From Henriciella sp. (GTDB lineage Bacteria > Pseudomonadota > Alphaproteobacteria > Caulobacterales > Hyphomonadaceae), in the NCBI GenBank assembly GCA_013213825.1, contig JABSQA010000003.1:1-64000 (forward strand): DNA of 64,000 bases, read 5' to 3'. The position numbers and the translations under genes were made by a program. The notes under the pieces are model-generated. The model had not been told where the DNA came from. It did no database searches and saw only the letters and a program-made list of their open reading frames with translations. Every line of letters starts with the position of its first letter. The first letter of the stretch is position 1. Below, in pieces: positions 35,837 to 45,065 of the stretch.

Positions 35837-36928
35837 ATGACCACTAAACCCCTTGTCGTGATCGGTGCTGGTGGCACGGGTGGCCATATGTTTCCGGCGG
35901 CGGCTTTTGCTGAAGAAATGGCGACACGTGGCTGGGAAGTCGGCCTCATCAGCGATGATCGCGGTCTGCGCTATGCCGAGACTTTTCCCGCCAGCTGGAA
36001 GATGGAAGTCAAAGCCGCGAGCCCTAATATTCGCAAACCATGGACCCTTCCCGGCACGGCTCTGAAACTTCGTGCGGGGGTGAACAGCGCGGTGCGTCGG
36101 TTCAAACAAAAACAGCGGCCAGCCCTGATTGCGGGCTTTGGCGGCTATCCCGCTTATCCGGCGCTGTCTGCAGGTCGGCGGCTCGGCATTCCGCTGCTGA
36201 TCCACGAGCAAAATGCTGTGCTTGGCCGGGTTAATCGCGCTTTTGCGAAACAAGCGAGCGTGGTTGCGTCTGGCTTTGCGCGGCTCGATCGATTGCCGGG
36301 CGGCGCTAATCATCAACCGATTGGCAATCCAGTCCGTGCGCCGATTGCGGCGGTACGGGATGTGCTGTTTCCCAGCATGGACGATGAGCTGACCATATTT
36401 ATCACGGGGGGCTCGCAAGGGGCGCGCATCCTCGGCGAAGCCATTCCGCTGGCCATTGCCAATCACATTCCAGCTCCGCTCCGCGTGCGTTTGCATGTGG
36501 TGCAGCAAGTTCGCGAGGAACAGCTAGAGGCGGTCCGCGCCATCTATGACAAGGTCGACGTCAAAGCGACGTTGCAGCCCTTCTTCTCTGACATGCCAGA
36601 CCGTTTGGCGGCAGCGCATTTGGTGATCGCGCGATCGGGTGCCGGGACGGTGAGCGAGATTGCCGCGGTCGGACGGCCTTCGATTCTGATCCCGCTCAAG
36701 ATTGCCATGGACAATCACCAGGAGGCCAATGCTGAGGGCTTGGTCGATGCAGGCGGTGCGGACATGTTGCTCGAGGACAATCTCTATCCAAACTTGCTCG
36801 GCGAATTGATTGCCGTTCGGCTTGGCGATGCCAATGATCTAGCTGTGCGCGCAGCGGCGGCGAAGGCGCTCGGCAATGTGCGGGCGGCGCAGGATTTGGC
36901 GGATCTGGCGGAGCAGGTGGCAGAGTGA
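35837..36928 (+). CDS. murG: Lipid II-forming N-acetylglucosaminyltransferase MurG
   Basis: MurG adds N-acetylglucosamine to lipid I, giving lipid II, on the inner face of the membrane. The 363-residue GT-B protein starts with [15 protein letters not shown] (the first G loop), then [11 protein letters not shown] and [13 protein letters not shown]. The C-terminal half has the second nucleotide site [11 protein letters not shown], followed by [22 protein letters not shown] and DNHQEANA. It begins 20 bases after the palindromic repeat and ends overlapping a small orphan gene. Confidence 0.96.
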   Translation: MTTKPLVVIGAGGTGGHMFPAAAFAEEMATRGWEVGLISDDRGLRYAETFPASWKMEVKAASPNIRKPWTLPGTALKLRAGVNSAVRRFKQKQRPALIAGFGGYPAYPALSAGRRLGIPLLIHEQNAVLGRVNRAFAKQASVVASGFARLDRLPGGANHQPIGNPVRAPIAAVRDVLFPSMDDELTIFITGGSQGARILGEAIPLAIANHIPAPLRVRLHVVQQVREEQLEAVRAIYDKVDVKATLQPFFSDMPDRLAAAHLVIARSGAGTVSEIAAVGRPSILIPLKIAMDNHQEANAEGLVDAGGADMLLEDNLYPNLLGELIAVRLGDANDLAVRAAAAKALGNVRAAQDLADLAEQVAE

Positions 36929-37335
36929 GCATGTCCGGGAACAAGGGACCGTCGCTCATAAAAACCGTGAACTTATTATACTGGATTGCATTACCCATTC
37001 TGGCATTTGCCTTCGTAAGGGTGACCCACCTCGAGCTTCATACCGGGCTACCAAAAACGGATTACTGGTCGGAGATTGGTTTGGGGCTGCTCTACGGCGT
37101 AGCGATGACTTTTATAAACGTTACGCCAATCTATTTTCGATTCCTAATGGAGGTTCGCGGTCGAAAGACCGTCTATCTCCTAAAGGTATATCTCATTGGT
37201 ACAACATTAGTGGGATTGTGCGTTTCCCTCGTCTGGCAATCGTCAGTTCTGCAAAGCGACATAATTGGATATGTGGGGTTCGTATTGTGCGGATTTAGCA
37301 TCGGCGTAGGACGCCTCATTTTGCCCAACGCGTAA
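36925..37335 (+). CDS. Orphan membrane protein within the dcw cluster
   Basis: A 136-residue protein I do not recognise. It has about four hydrophobic segments: [46 protein letters not shown] and [16 protein letters not shown]. Loops are short and carry basic residues ([10 protein letters not shown]). The GTG start at 36925 overlaps the murG stop (GTGA), with a second in-frame ATG at 36931. It looks more AT-rich than its neighbours, which suggests a late insertion between murG and murC. It would be translated with murG. Confidence 0.6.
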   Translation: MSMSGNKGPSLIKTVNLLYWIALPILAFAFVRVTHLELHTGLPKTDYWSEIGLGLLYGVAMTFINVTPIYFRFLMEVRGRKTVYLLKVYLIGTTLVGLCVSLVWQSSVLQSDIIGYVGFVLCGFSIGVGRLILPNA

Positions 37336-37345
37336 CCAATTTAAC

Positions 37346-37828
37346 TCAAGCCGCGTCACACCGATGCGTCTCATACATCTTCGCGTCTTTCAGCCACGTC
37401 CAGCCAAAGGCTTCGTCTGAGTCGCCATGCGCTTCGCGATGCTTCAGCCGCGCCAGAGCTTCCTCCAGCGTGGGCTCATGCCCTTCCGGTACCCACCACA
37501 TGACAAAATGCATGCCACCAAGGACTTCGAACCACTCTTCGCGGCGCTCGTAGAATTGCTTGTGCACCGTTCCCCAAACGAATTTTTCGAGACTCTCAAC
37601 ATCTTCCCAGACCGTTAGGTTCGACACGAATTGTGGGTCGCCATCAATCTTGGCTTCGGTATTGCCCGTGCCAGGTTCGCCTGAGCCTTCCATCATCCAG
37701 ACAAAGCCGGGCATCCGTTTGCCCAGGCCATTGATAAAGTCCAAATTGTCCATGAAGTCTTTGACCCGTGGATCATCCGTTGGAGCGATCAAACGGCCAA
37801 TATTCAATTCAGCTAAATGCATTGTCAT
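37346..37828 (-). CDS. DUF3291 family protein
   Basis: A 160-residue soluble protein on the opposite strand to the dcw genes. The HLAELNIGRL opening, DDPRVKDFMDNLDFINGLGKR and the FVMWWVPEGHEPTLEEALARL segment match DUF3291, a dimeric alpha-beta-barrel-like (ABM/monooxygenase-like) family of unknown role. No catalytic residues can be assigned. It converges on the membrane orphan and is divergent from murC, so it breaks the murG-murC continuity and implies a separate promoter for murC. Confidence 0.85.
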   Translation of the reverse strand: MTMHLAELNIGRLIAPTDDPRVKDFMDNLDFINGLGKRMPGFVWMMEGSGEPGTGNTEAKIDGDPQFVSNLTVWEDVESLEKFVWGTVHKQFYERREEWFEVLGGMHFVMWWVPEGHEPTLEEALARLKHREAHGDSDEAFGWTWLKDAKMYETHRCDAA

Positions 37829-37971
37829 GTTCGCTCCTTTTTTTGGCCATTTCTGATAGGCACAGACCGGGTATGGATACCAGACCTCATTTCGATTTCA
37901 GCCCTGAGCTTGCCTCATCGCCCGCGAACGCGGTAACGCCATTTCAACCACTCTCTGAGCATTGGACTGTG

Positions 37972-39381
37972 ATGAAACCTTCTCCAACCCCGTTTCCGCT
38001 TGGCCCCGCCCATCTTGTCGGCATAGGCGGCATTGGCATGTCCGGCATTGCTGAGATCATGATGAACCTGGGCTACCAGGTCCAAGGCTCTGATGTTTCC
38101 GAAAGCGCGAATGTGAAACGTCTGCGCGAGCGCGGCGCGGTCGTACACATTGGACACACGGCAGAGAATGTCGCGGGGACGAGCGCGGTGATCATTTCGA
38201 GCGCGATCAAAGACGATAATGTTGAAGTCCAGGCAGCGCGCGCGGCAGGGATCCCGGTCGTTCGCCGTGCCGATATGTTGGCGGAGATTATTCGCCTGAA
38301 ATGGACTGTCGCGGTCGCAGGCACGCATGGCAAGACCACAACCACGACCATGGTGGCGGCTTTGCTGGATGGCGCTGGCATCGATCCCACCGTCATCAAT
38401 GGCGGCATCATCAATGCTTATGGCTCGAATGCGAAAGCCGGCGATGGCGACTGGATTGTGTTGGAAGCCGATGAATCCGACGGCACTTTTATGAAAATTC
38501 GACCGACAATCTCCATCGTCACCAATATGGATCCAGAACACATGGAGCATTATGGCTCCATGCAGGCTCTGCGCGACGCGTTTGATACCTATGTCGGCAA
38601 TATTCCGTTTTATGGCTTCGGCGTTCTTTGTACGGACCATCCAGAAGTCGCGTCTATGGTGGCGCGTGTCTCAGACCGGCGGATCATTACCTATGGCTTC
38701 AATCGCCAAGCTGACGTGCGGGCGGTGAATTTGCAGCCTTCGTCTGAAGGTGTCTGTTTTGACGTCATGATCCGGGCTCAGCTGAATGCGACGGGGCGCG
38801 TGATTGAGCAGGTCTTCTTGCCCATGGCCGGCGAACACAATGTTTCCAACGCGCTCGCTGCCATCGCGGTCGCGGTCGAGCTTGGCGCCACGAATGAGCA
38901 ATTGCGCGACAGCCTCAAAGCGTTTGATGGCGTCAAACGGCGCTTCACCAAAGTCGGTGAATGGAATGGTGTGAAGATTATCGATGACTATGCCCACCAT
39001 CCAGTAGAGATCATGGCCTGCCTCAAAGCGGCGCGCGCCATTCAGGGCCAGGGCCGAGTCATCGCTGTCTCGCAGCCGCATCGCTATTCACGTTTGAACG
39101 ACCTGTTTGATGATTTTGCCCAATGCTATCGCGAAGCAGATATCGCGCTGAACACGCCGGTCTTCGCCGCCGGGGAGCCGCCGATTGAAGGGATCGATCA
39201 CGCCGCTTTGGTCGACAGTATGAAAGGGCATGGTCATAAAATGGCCCAAACCCTTGATGACCTGGAAACCTTACCGAACCTGATCCGCGACATCGCGGAA
39301 CCCGGCGATATGGTTGTATGTATGGGCGCGGGGAGCATTTCTGCACACGCAAATGCCCTGATCGAAAAGCTCGAATCCTAA
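37972..39381 (+). CDS. murC: UDP-MurNAc:L-alanine ligase MurC
   Basis: MurC adds L-alanine to UDP-MurNAc, the first stem-peptide step. The protein has VGIGGIGMSGIAEIMMNLG at the N-terminus, the ATP loop AGTHGKTTTTTMVA near residue 120, EADESDGTF, and IDDYAHHPVEI in the C-terminal domain. The open frame runs back to 37768, but ATG 37972 (MKPSPTPFPLGPAH) fits the usual alphaproteobacterial start and gives 469 residues. The ribosome site there is weak, so an earlier ATG (37873) is possible. Confidence 0.95.
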   Translation: MKPSPTPFPLGPAHLVGIGGIGMSGIAEIMMNLGYQVQGSDVSESANVKRLRERGAVVHIGHTAENVAGTSAVIISSAIKDDNVEVQAARAAGIPVVRRADMLAEIIRLKWTVAVAGTHGKTTTTTMVAALLDGAGIDPTVINGGIINAYGSNAKAGDGDWIVLEADESDGTFMKIRPTISIVTNMDPEHMEHYGSMQALRDAFDTYVGNIPFYGFGVLCTDHPEVASMVARVSDRRIITYGFNRQADVRAVNLQPSSEGVCFDVMIRAQLNATGRVIEQVFLPMAGEHNVSNALAAIAVAVELGATNEQLRDSLKAFDGVKRRFTKVGEWNGVKIIDDYAHHPVEIMACLKAARAIQGQGRVIAVSQPHRYSRLNDLFDDFAQCYREADIALNTPVFAAGEPPIEGIDHAALVDSMKGHGHKMAQTLDDLETLPNLIRDIAEPGDMVVCMGAGSISAHANALIEKLES

Positions 39382-39483
39382 GACTTATGGTAAACTGATC
39401 CCCGCCAATTTTGGGTTAGGCGGTCGGATCTTGTAAAAGCCTGCCTGGCATAATCTGCTCTCGGTGGTGAGAGGGATTCGCCC

Positions 39484-40050
39484 GTGCGTGCGAGATGGTT
39501 TGTAGCTCTTTCTTTGGGAGTTGTTGCGGCGGCGATGCCAGTCATTGCGGACATTCGCGATGATGAGCCTGTCTTACGTTTACGCCTGACCGACCCAATC
39601 CTAGACGCCGCGCCGAAACCTATCTTACGTCCTCGCCTAAGCGAAGATGTCACCGCCCGTTCTGCGCCTATGCCAATGCCGGTTGTGACTTTGGAAGAGG
39701 TCGGTCGGGTCAGTAAGCTCGCCTATATTTCGACGCCGCATCCGAATCTCGTTGTTGCGGTCGGGGCGACGGAGGATCGCTCTGAACTTGGGCGGCAAAT
39801 CGACCGGGCGATTATGGATATGACCCCCGAGAACAGCCTTTACGACATGGATCAAGACAGCATGCCCTTTATCGGCTTCGGTCTTCGCGCGGGTCAACAG
39901 CACCAAGGCTGGGCTGTTGATGCGACAGTCGGTGCCGGCCTGATCAATGAAGCCGAGACGGCCCGCCTGGCGGAATGGTCTTATTCAGAGGCATCAGATC
40001 GATTAGAACCAGAAGCGCGCGCCCATGTTCGCCTTCGATATCGCTTCTAA
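39484..40050 (+). CDS. Small exported hypothetical protein
   Basis: A 188-residue protein with a signal peptide (VALSLGVVAAAMPVIADI). No known domain is visible. A repeated phrase occurs early (RLRLTDPILDAAPKPILRPRL). The end, EARAHVRLRYRF, has alternating residues and a terminal Phe like an outer-membrane beta-strand, but the protein is short for a barrel. The GTG start follows GAGAGGG. It lies between murC and the reverse-strand GPP34 gene and may be a lineage-specific envelope protein. Confidence 0.6.
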   Translation: MRARWFVALSLGVVAAAMPVIADIRDDEPVLRLRLTDPILDAAPKPILRPRLSEDVTARSAPMPMPVVTLEEVGRVSKLAYISTPHPNLVVAVGATEDRSELGRQIDRAIMDMTPENSLYDMDQDSMPFIGFGLRAGQQHQGWAVDATVGAGLINEAETARLAEWSYSEASDRLEPEARAHVRLRYRF

Positions 40051-40052
40051 GT

Positions 40053-40730
40053 CTAATTCAAAATCTGCGCGGTGACGCTATCCGACGCCGCATTCGCGGC
40101 CTCGATCGCGGCGTGAACTGAGGTCATCACAGCCTCAGTCGCGCTGGATGAGAGGCATTGGCCCGCGGCGATCGATGCGATCCGGTCTGCATTCTGCTCT
40201 AGCTCCGCCGCATCGAAATTATAGCTGAGAAGATCAACCGCGTGCGCAAGCGCGATGGTTAGGCACAATGTTTCATCCACCGATGCACGCTCGCTGAACA
40301 TGGCCTGCGCCATTTCGGCTTTGAGATGTGTCTCTAAGACGGGCGAGGCTTCTGGCCAGACCGTTCGGGAGAACAGTCCAAACACGCGAGTCCGTTCTTG
40401 CGACAAAGCGCCGAGATGACAAAGTTCATCCGCCAGCGTGGCTATGAAGTCTTTCTGATTGGCCAGCTCAGCAAGCCAATGGGAGAGCGGCTGCGGCGTC
40501 GCGGCGCGGCCGATCTCTGAGTCGCACATGCTGAGAAACGCCCCCAGGTTTTCACTGTGTCGTAGTGGGATCGCCCGACCGGTCTGGGTTTCAAGTTCGA
40601 GACAGCCACGTAAGAACAATTCGGCCAGGGCCGCGCCAGTTAAGGCAGGTTGATAATAAGCTTTCTCCGTTTTGCCCGTTTCATCATTCAAAGATAGAAG
40701 AAGGATCGCTTGAGGAAGTGTGATGTCCAT
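40053..40730 (-). CDS. GPP34 (GOLPH3/Vps74-like) family protein
   Basis: The opening ITLPQAILLLSLNDETGKTE and ALTGAALAELFLRGCLEL match the GPP34 family, the bacterial relatives of Golgi phosphoprotein 3, which binds phosphoinositides in eukaryotes. The rest is helical, as in the family (about 225 residues from ATG 40730, after AGAGA; the frame extends to 40868). Bacterial GPP34 proteins are mostly known from actinobacteria and have no settled role. Here it is divergent from murB within a wall-synthesis cluster, which is unusual. Confidence 0.75.
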   Translation of the reverse strand: MDITLPQAILLLSLNDETGKTEKAYYQPALTGAALAELFLRGCLELETQTGRAIPLRHSENLGAFLSMCDSEIGRAATPQPLSHWLAELANQKDFIATLADELCHLGALSQERTRVFGLFSRTVWPEASPVLETHLKAEMAQAMFSERASVDETLCLTIALAHAVDLLSYNFDAAELEQNADRIASIAAGQCLSSSATEAVMTSVHAAIEAANAASDSVTAQILN

Positions 40731-40827
40731 ACGTTTCTCTAATTGAGGGTGGATCTCAGCGCGTATCACGCTCCAATCCACCCACATCGGCCCTTTTCGA
40801 GCGGCGTGACAAGCGTTAGTCGACCCT

Positions 40828-41757
40828 ATGACGTTCGATTTGACGAAGATGCCTGAAACTCGCGGCAAACTGATGAAGGATGCATCATTGGCGCCCTATA
40901 CGTGGTTTCGCGTGGGCGGGCCGGCTGATTGCTTGTTCCTGCCGGCGGATGAGGCTGATCTCGCGAGCTTTCTCGCCGCCTTGCCGAAATCGGTGCCGGT
41001 GACCGTGCTCGGCGTCGGGTCGAATACAATTGTGCGCGATGGTGGCATAGAAGGTGTCGTCGTACGGTTGATGGGGGCGTATTGGGGACAAGTAAAAATT
41101 GATGGCGGCATGGTTCGGGCCCGGGCGGGCGCCCTTGATCTGAATGTCGCTAAAGCCGCGGCAAAAGCGGGCGTCTCGGGGCTCTCATTCCTGTCCGGCA
41201 TTCCAGGTTCGATCGGGGGCGCGGTGCGCACCAATGCAGGTTGTTATGGCTCTGAGCTTAGCGATGTTGTCACCGCCATTGATGGCATCAGTCGCGCAGG
41301 ACAACCTATTCACCTGACCCGTGAAGAAATTGGATTCTCCTACCGGCACACAGATTTTGCATCGGACATTATCGTGACGCGCTTACACTTGCAGGGCACC
41401 CCTGATGGCGACTCTGAACAGCTTGCAGACGAGATTGCGGCGCACCAAAAGCGGCGTGCAGAAACCCAACCGATCAAAGACAAAACGGGTGGCTCCACGT
41501 TCGCCAATCCGGATCCGCCAGGGACCCCCGATGCGCGATCGAGCTGGAAGCTGATCGACGCGGCGGGCTGTCGAGGTCTACGTGTTGGAGGGGCGATGGT
41601 CAGTGAGAAGCATTGCAATTTCTTGATCAATACCGGTGAGGCAAGCGCGGCAGATATTGAAGCTCTGGGCGAATTGGTGCGCGCGCGTGTCCTTGCTCAT
41701 TCCGGCGTGGATCTACGTTGGGAGATCCGCCGGATCGGTCGATTACAGGCCAACTAG
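40828..41757 (+). CDS. murB: UDP-N-acetylenolpyruvoylglucosamine reductase MurB
   Basis: MurB is the flavin enzyme that reduces enolpyruvyl-UDP-GlcNAc to UDP-MurNAc with NADPH. The 309-residue protein has the FAD-binding opening [14 protein letters not shown] and [12 protein letters not shown]. The segment [19 protein letters not shown] and the [22 protein letters not shown] stretch are diagnostic, the latter with the catalytic Ser region and Glu/His residues. The stop overlaps the convergent TonB receptor gene by four bases. ddl normally follows but is absent. Confidence 0.95.
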   Translation: MTFDLTKMPETRGKLMKDASLAPYTWFRVGGPADCLFLPADEADLASFLAALPKSVPVTVLGVGSNTIVRDGGIEGVVVRLMGAYWGQVKIDGGMVRARAGALDLNVAKAAAKAGVSGLSFLSGIPGSIGGAVRTNAGCYGSELSDVVTAIDGISRAGQPIHLTREEIGFSYRHTDFASDIIVTRLHLQGTPDGDSEQLADEIAAHQKRRAETQPIKDKTGGSTFANPDPPGTPDARSSWKLIDAAGCRGLRVGGAMVSEKHCNFLINTGEASAADIEALGELVRARVLAHSGVDLRWEIRRIGRLQAN

Positions 41758-43793
41758 AATGTGCCTTTGAGGCGCAATGTCAGAATGCCACCAAAGTTTC
41801 GACTGCGATCCTCAATCCGCACGAGATCACCGGTGCGGTTCGGGTCAAAGACGAGGCGGTTGAGCTCATCATCGCTGTCGAGGAGGTTGGCGTAGAAGAG
41901 CGTGCCGGTCATCCCGAAAATATCTTTGTGTTCGACAAAGCCCCAGGCAAACCCTTGGGGTTGATTGAACAAGGTCCGAACATCGCTACGGAAGCGCGGG
42001 GATTGTTCAAATTTCTCGTAATTGATGCCCCAAGCCCAATCCGTGTTCGGGATGTCATGCCGGAAATTGAGTTCGTAATAGTAGATCGTGTTTTGATTGA
42101 AATCGCGCGTTTCGCCGGTCAAAGGATCATCTAAGAACGTGTCTTGAAGGAAGACTTCATATTCGAGCTGCGCACCGCTCCAGCCGAGCTTGTCAAATTT
42201 CAAGGTGCCTTCAATTTCCATCGCTATGCGCGCGGCATCATCAATATTGCCCGGCCCTTCACCGCTGCCAATTGGCACCTGATCGACCAAGTCCTCAATT
42301 TGCTCACCGAAGACCTCAGCTGTGATCGCGCCCCATTCGCCAAAGTCCCGTTCGACCTCTAACGCAGCGCGCCATCTTTGATCGGGGACGATATCAATAT
42401 TACCGGTCTGATCATCGCCTTGGTTGAGATCCACATTAGAGACGAAATCAAAGAAATTGAGCTGACCAACTTCGCGCGAGACAGAGATATTGACGTTGGT
42501 TTTTTCGTCCATCGTCCAAGCGAGCGATGCGGATCCTTTGGGGCGCGTAAAGTTACGCGTTTGGCTGTTCGCACCGTCGGACATGATCTCAGATTGTTCA
42601 GCGCCAAGTGAAACTTGTAAGCGCAAGTCTTTATTCAATTGACGTCCGTGCGTGACGAAAGCCTCGCCGCGTTTCTCTTCCACGCGGACACCAGGATTAT
42701 CCATATCGATGCGTTCGACACTCTCGAACGTGGTGCCGCGAAACAGCATGGCATCGCTTTCCAGCGTGTTGAACGCGCCCTCGAGGGAGAATTGCCAGTC
42801 GGAATTGTTGGCGCCCGACAGATTGTATTCGCCGCGCAATATGCTCTCACTTTCCTCGACCACACGATCGAAGATTTGATTGCGTAAGTTTTGGCCATCA
42901 ATATCGGCACCAAAGAAGCGCGACCGGGTCGGACTGTGCTCGTTGCGCTGCAAGCCGATTAATTTCAGTCGGCCTGGGCCAACGCCAAGTTCATAGTCGC
43001 CGCTGACTTCGCTATTCCATTCATTCTCTTTGAATTGAAAGACGGTCTGACGAATCAGCGTGCCATCAGGAGAGAAGACGGAGCTGGTTTCGCGTTCATC
43101 TGGTTCCCACAAATTATACTCGGCATTGAGATTGGCGATATGGCCATTGCTCGGTTTCCAATTCAAACCGCCATTGAAGCCGACAAAATCCGCAATGAAG
43201 GTGCCGTCTTCTTCCCGATACTCGATGAGATTGCCGTCGCCGTCGAAGATATTTTCGCGGCCAGCCGCCGCGCCCCGACCCGGTTCTGTTTCGACGCCTA
43301 GATTCCAACCCAGGGTACCGGATCGACCATTTACCGAAAACTCAAACCACTCATAAGCAGGGGGCAGGTTCTCACGGAACCGGCTGCGAACCGACCAAGT
43401 ACCTGTGATGCCTTCAGCTTCGGCGATGACATTGGCGACTTGTCCGCTCAATCCTGGGATATCAAGATTGGCACCTTCTACAATCTCAATGCGATCGACA
43501 TTGGTTGCGGGGATTCGCGCCAAAGCTTGGCGTGCGCTGGTCGACTTTGAAGAAATACGCTGACCATTGATCAAGATATTTTCTTGCGCCTGGCCGAAGC
43601 CACGTTGTCCGTCGCTCCCTGAAATGCTGAAGCCGGGAATCTGCGAGATCATGTCGAGCGCTGTGCGCGGTGCAAATTGTTCGAAATCTTCGATCGAAAA
43701 GACCCGCGTATCCTCGCTGGAAGCCGCCGGCAATTGTGCATATGAGGGGAGAGGTATGCCAACGAGCATCCCAGCGAGGAAAGTGTATTTCAT
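41754..43793 (-). CDS. TonB-dependent outer-membrane receptor
   Basis: A 679-residue outer-membrane receptor. A signal peptide ends near SYAQLP. The plug domain contains [34 protein letters not shown] and [10 protein letters not shown]. The rest is a long beta-barrel ending in LTLRLKGTF with terminal Phe for Bam-dependent insertion. A recognisable TonB box is not obvious. The substrate is unknown; receptors of this size take up siderophores, sugars or vitamins. It sits in reverse orientation where ddl usually lies. A 16-bp palindrome upstream may be its operator. Confidence 0.9.
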   Translation of the reverse strand: MKYTFLAGMLVGIPLPSYAQLPAASSEDTRVFSIEDFEQFAPRTALDMISQIPGFSISGSDGQRGFGQAQENILINGQRISSKSTSARQALARIPATNVDRIEIVEGANLDIPGLSGQVANVIAEAEGITGTWSVRSRFRENLPPAYEWFEFSVNGRSGTLGWNLGVETEPGRGAAAGRENIFDGDGNLIEYREEDGTFIADFVGFNGGLNWKPSNGHIANLNAEYNLWEPDERETSSVFSPDGTLIRQTVFQFKENEWNSEVSGDYELGVGPGRLKLIGLQRNEHSPTRSRFFGADIDGQNLRNQIFDRVVEESESILRGEYNLSGANNSDWQFSLEGAFNTLESDAMLFRGTTFESVERIDMDNPGVRVEEKRGEAFVTHGRQLNKDLRLQVSLGAEQSEIMSDGANSQTRNFTRPKGSASLAWTMDEKTNVNISVSREVGQLNFFDFVSNVDLNQGDDQTGNIDIVPDQRWRAALEVERDFGEWGAITAEVFGEQIEDLVDQVPIGSGEGPGNIDDAARIAMEIEGTLKFDKLGWSGAQLEYEVFLQDTFLDDPLTGETRDFNQNTIYYYELNFRHDIPNTDWAWGINYEKFEQSPRFRSDVRTLFNQPQGFAWGFVEHKDIFGMTGTLFYANLLDSDDELNRLVFDPNRTGDLVRIEDRSRNFGGILTLRLKGTF

Positions 43794-43833
43794 TATTTAC
43801 GCCCAAGAATATATGCGATCCCGATGCGCTTCG

Positions 43834-43849
43834 TGTTACATATGTAACA
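43834..43849. promoter_or_regulatory. Perfect 16-bp palindrome upstream of the TonB receptor
   Basis: TGTTACATATGTAACA lies about 40 bases before the receptor start on the minus strand, with a degraded copy, GTTACATTTGTAGT, at 43921. The position and symmetry suggest an operator for a dimeric repressor, but no regulator gene is beside it. The rest of 43794-44243 (450 bases) shows no convincing gene; a 105-codon frame from 44002 overlaps ftsQ and has no recognisable domain. Confidence 0.5.
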
Positions 43850-44243
43850 AGAAGCTACAACCCCTTGGGGAAAATTTTTTTCAAAATGATTGGAATTTCC
43901 GCGGAGGTCGCTGCGGCTGCGTTACATTTGTAGTGATTTATGTCCGAATTGTGGCCGGTTGAACAGATTTAATCTCTCTCAAGCTCTGCAATTCTGACGC
44001 TGTGAGATGCACGGAAATGCGTCTGACAAGGTTTGTGCGGGAAACTGCGACGCCCTTAAGAGAGTTTTACGACTTTACTGCAAAATTGTCGGCTCATGGA
44101 TCGCGCCGCGTGGTGACCGCCGATCTGTTTGATGGTGTCAAAAAAGCTGCCCTAAGTGCAGCAATGAATGCGCATCAAGCGTTGCGGCAAGCCTGGCTCG
44201 ACGTGATCCAAGTCATTTTGGTGATGCGACTCGAGGACGAAAT

Positions 44244-45065
44244 ATGCCCCGCGGAAAAGGCAAAAACTCTGCCCCTGCTGAGGATATCGTGTTGGAACGG
44301 ACGCAAATCGCTTCCGTGATTTTCGGCATGGTCATGGTGATTGCATTGATTGTTGCGGGCGCGGCGAGGCTGGGCGGGTCTTTGTCACAGATCGGCAAAC
44401 GTTGGGGCAGTGCGGTGGATGGCGCGTCGCGATCTGTCGGTCTCTCAGTCGGCACAGTTGAAGTGATCGGACTGGAGCATGTTCCCGCGGTGGCCCGGCA
44501 GATCAAAACAGCGGCGATGATCGAGCCCGGAGAGAATATGTTCCGCGCGGATCCGCATATCATTCGCCGCCGAGTCGAAGACACCCAATTGGTCACCAAG
44601 GTCCGGGTCTACCGTCTCTGGCCTGATACGGTCATGATCTATGCCCACGCGGCGGAGCCGACAGCGCTTTGGAATGATGGCGAGCGGTGGGCCGTGGTTG
44701 ACAGTTTGGGGCGTATTATGACGCGCGCCAAGGCCGTGGATCATAGCCACTTGATCAAAACGACCGGCGCCGGTGGAGCTGAAGCGGTCCCTGCATTGGA
44801 AAAGGCCTTTGCCTTAGCGCCAGAGCTTCGATCGCACGTCAATTATGCGCGCCGCGTGGCCGAGCGTCGCTGGGACTTGGTGCTGAAATCCGGCGCTGTC
44901 ATGAAGCTGCCCACCGATGAGAGATTGTCCGCAAGTCTCCTTTTTTACGCGAAGATTGAGCCCTTGGCCGAACTGGCGCAACGTCCGATCAGCATCATCG
45001 ATTTGCGCGTGGCAGGCCGGGTATTTTTGACACCAAAAACAAATCAAATGGGGGGAGCAGCCTAA
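44244..45065 (+). CDS. ftsQ: Cell division protein FtsQ
   Basis: FtsQ is a bitopic membrane protein that connects early and late division proteins and binds FtsL and FtsB. The 273-residue protein has an N-terminal cytoplasmic tail, a membrane helix near residues 24-45 (IFGMVMVIALIVAGA), and a POTRA domain (VGTVEVIGLEHVPAVARQIK). The FtsQ domain follows (VRVYRLWPDTVMIYAHAAEPTA is the characteristic stretch in two parts). The ATG follows GAGGA by six bases. It overlaps ftsA by one base. No ddl precedes it. Confidence 0.92.
   Translation: MPRGKGKNSAPAEDIVLERTQIASVIFGMVMVIALIVAGAARLGGSLSQIGKRWGSAVDGASRSVGLSVGTVEVIGLEHVPAVARQIKTAAMIEPGENMFRADPHIIRRRVEDTQLVTKVRVYRLWPDTVMIYAHAAEPTALWNDGERWAVVDSLGRIMTRAKAVDHSHLIKTTGAGGAEAVPALEKAFALAPELRSHVNYARRVAERRWDLVLKSGAVMKLPTDERLSASLLFYAKIEPLAELAQRPISIIDLRVAGRVFLTPKTNQMGGAA

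Noticed and set aside
37768-37971. N-terminal extension of murC from the earliest start
   Set aside because: It overlaps the start of the divergent DUF3291 gene and does not match the MurC N-terminus.
37915-38640. Minus-strand open frame of 241 codons opposite murC
   Set aside because: murC motifs occupy the plus strand in full. The opposite frame has no ribosome site or motif.
44002-44319. 105-codon frame before ftsQ, considered as a ddl remnant
   Set aside because: No D-Ala ligase motif is visible, and it overlaps the ftsQ start by 76 bases.
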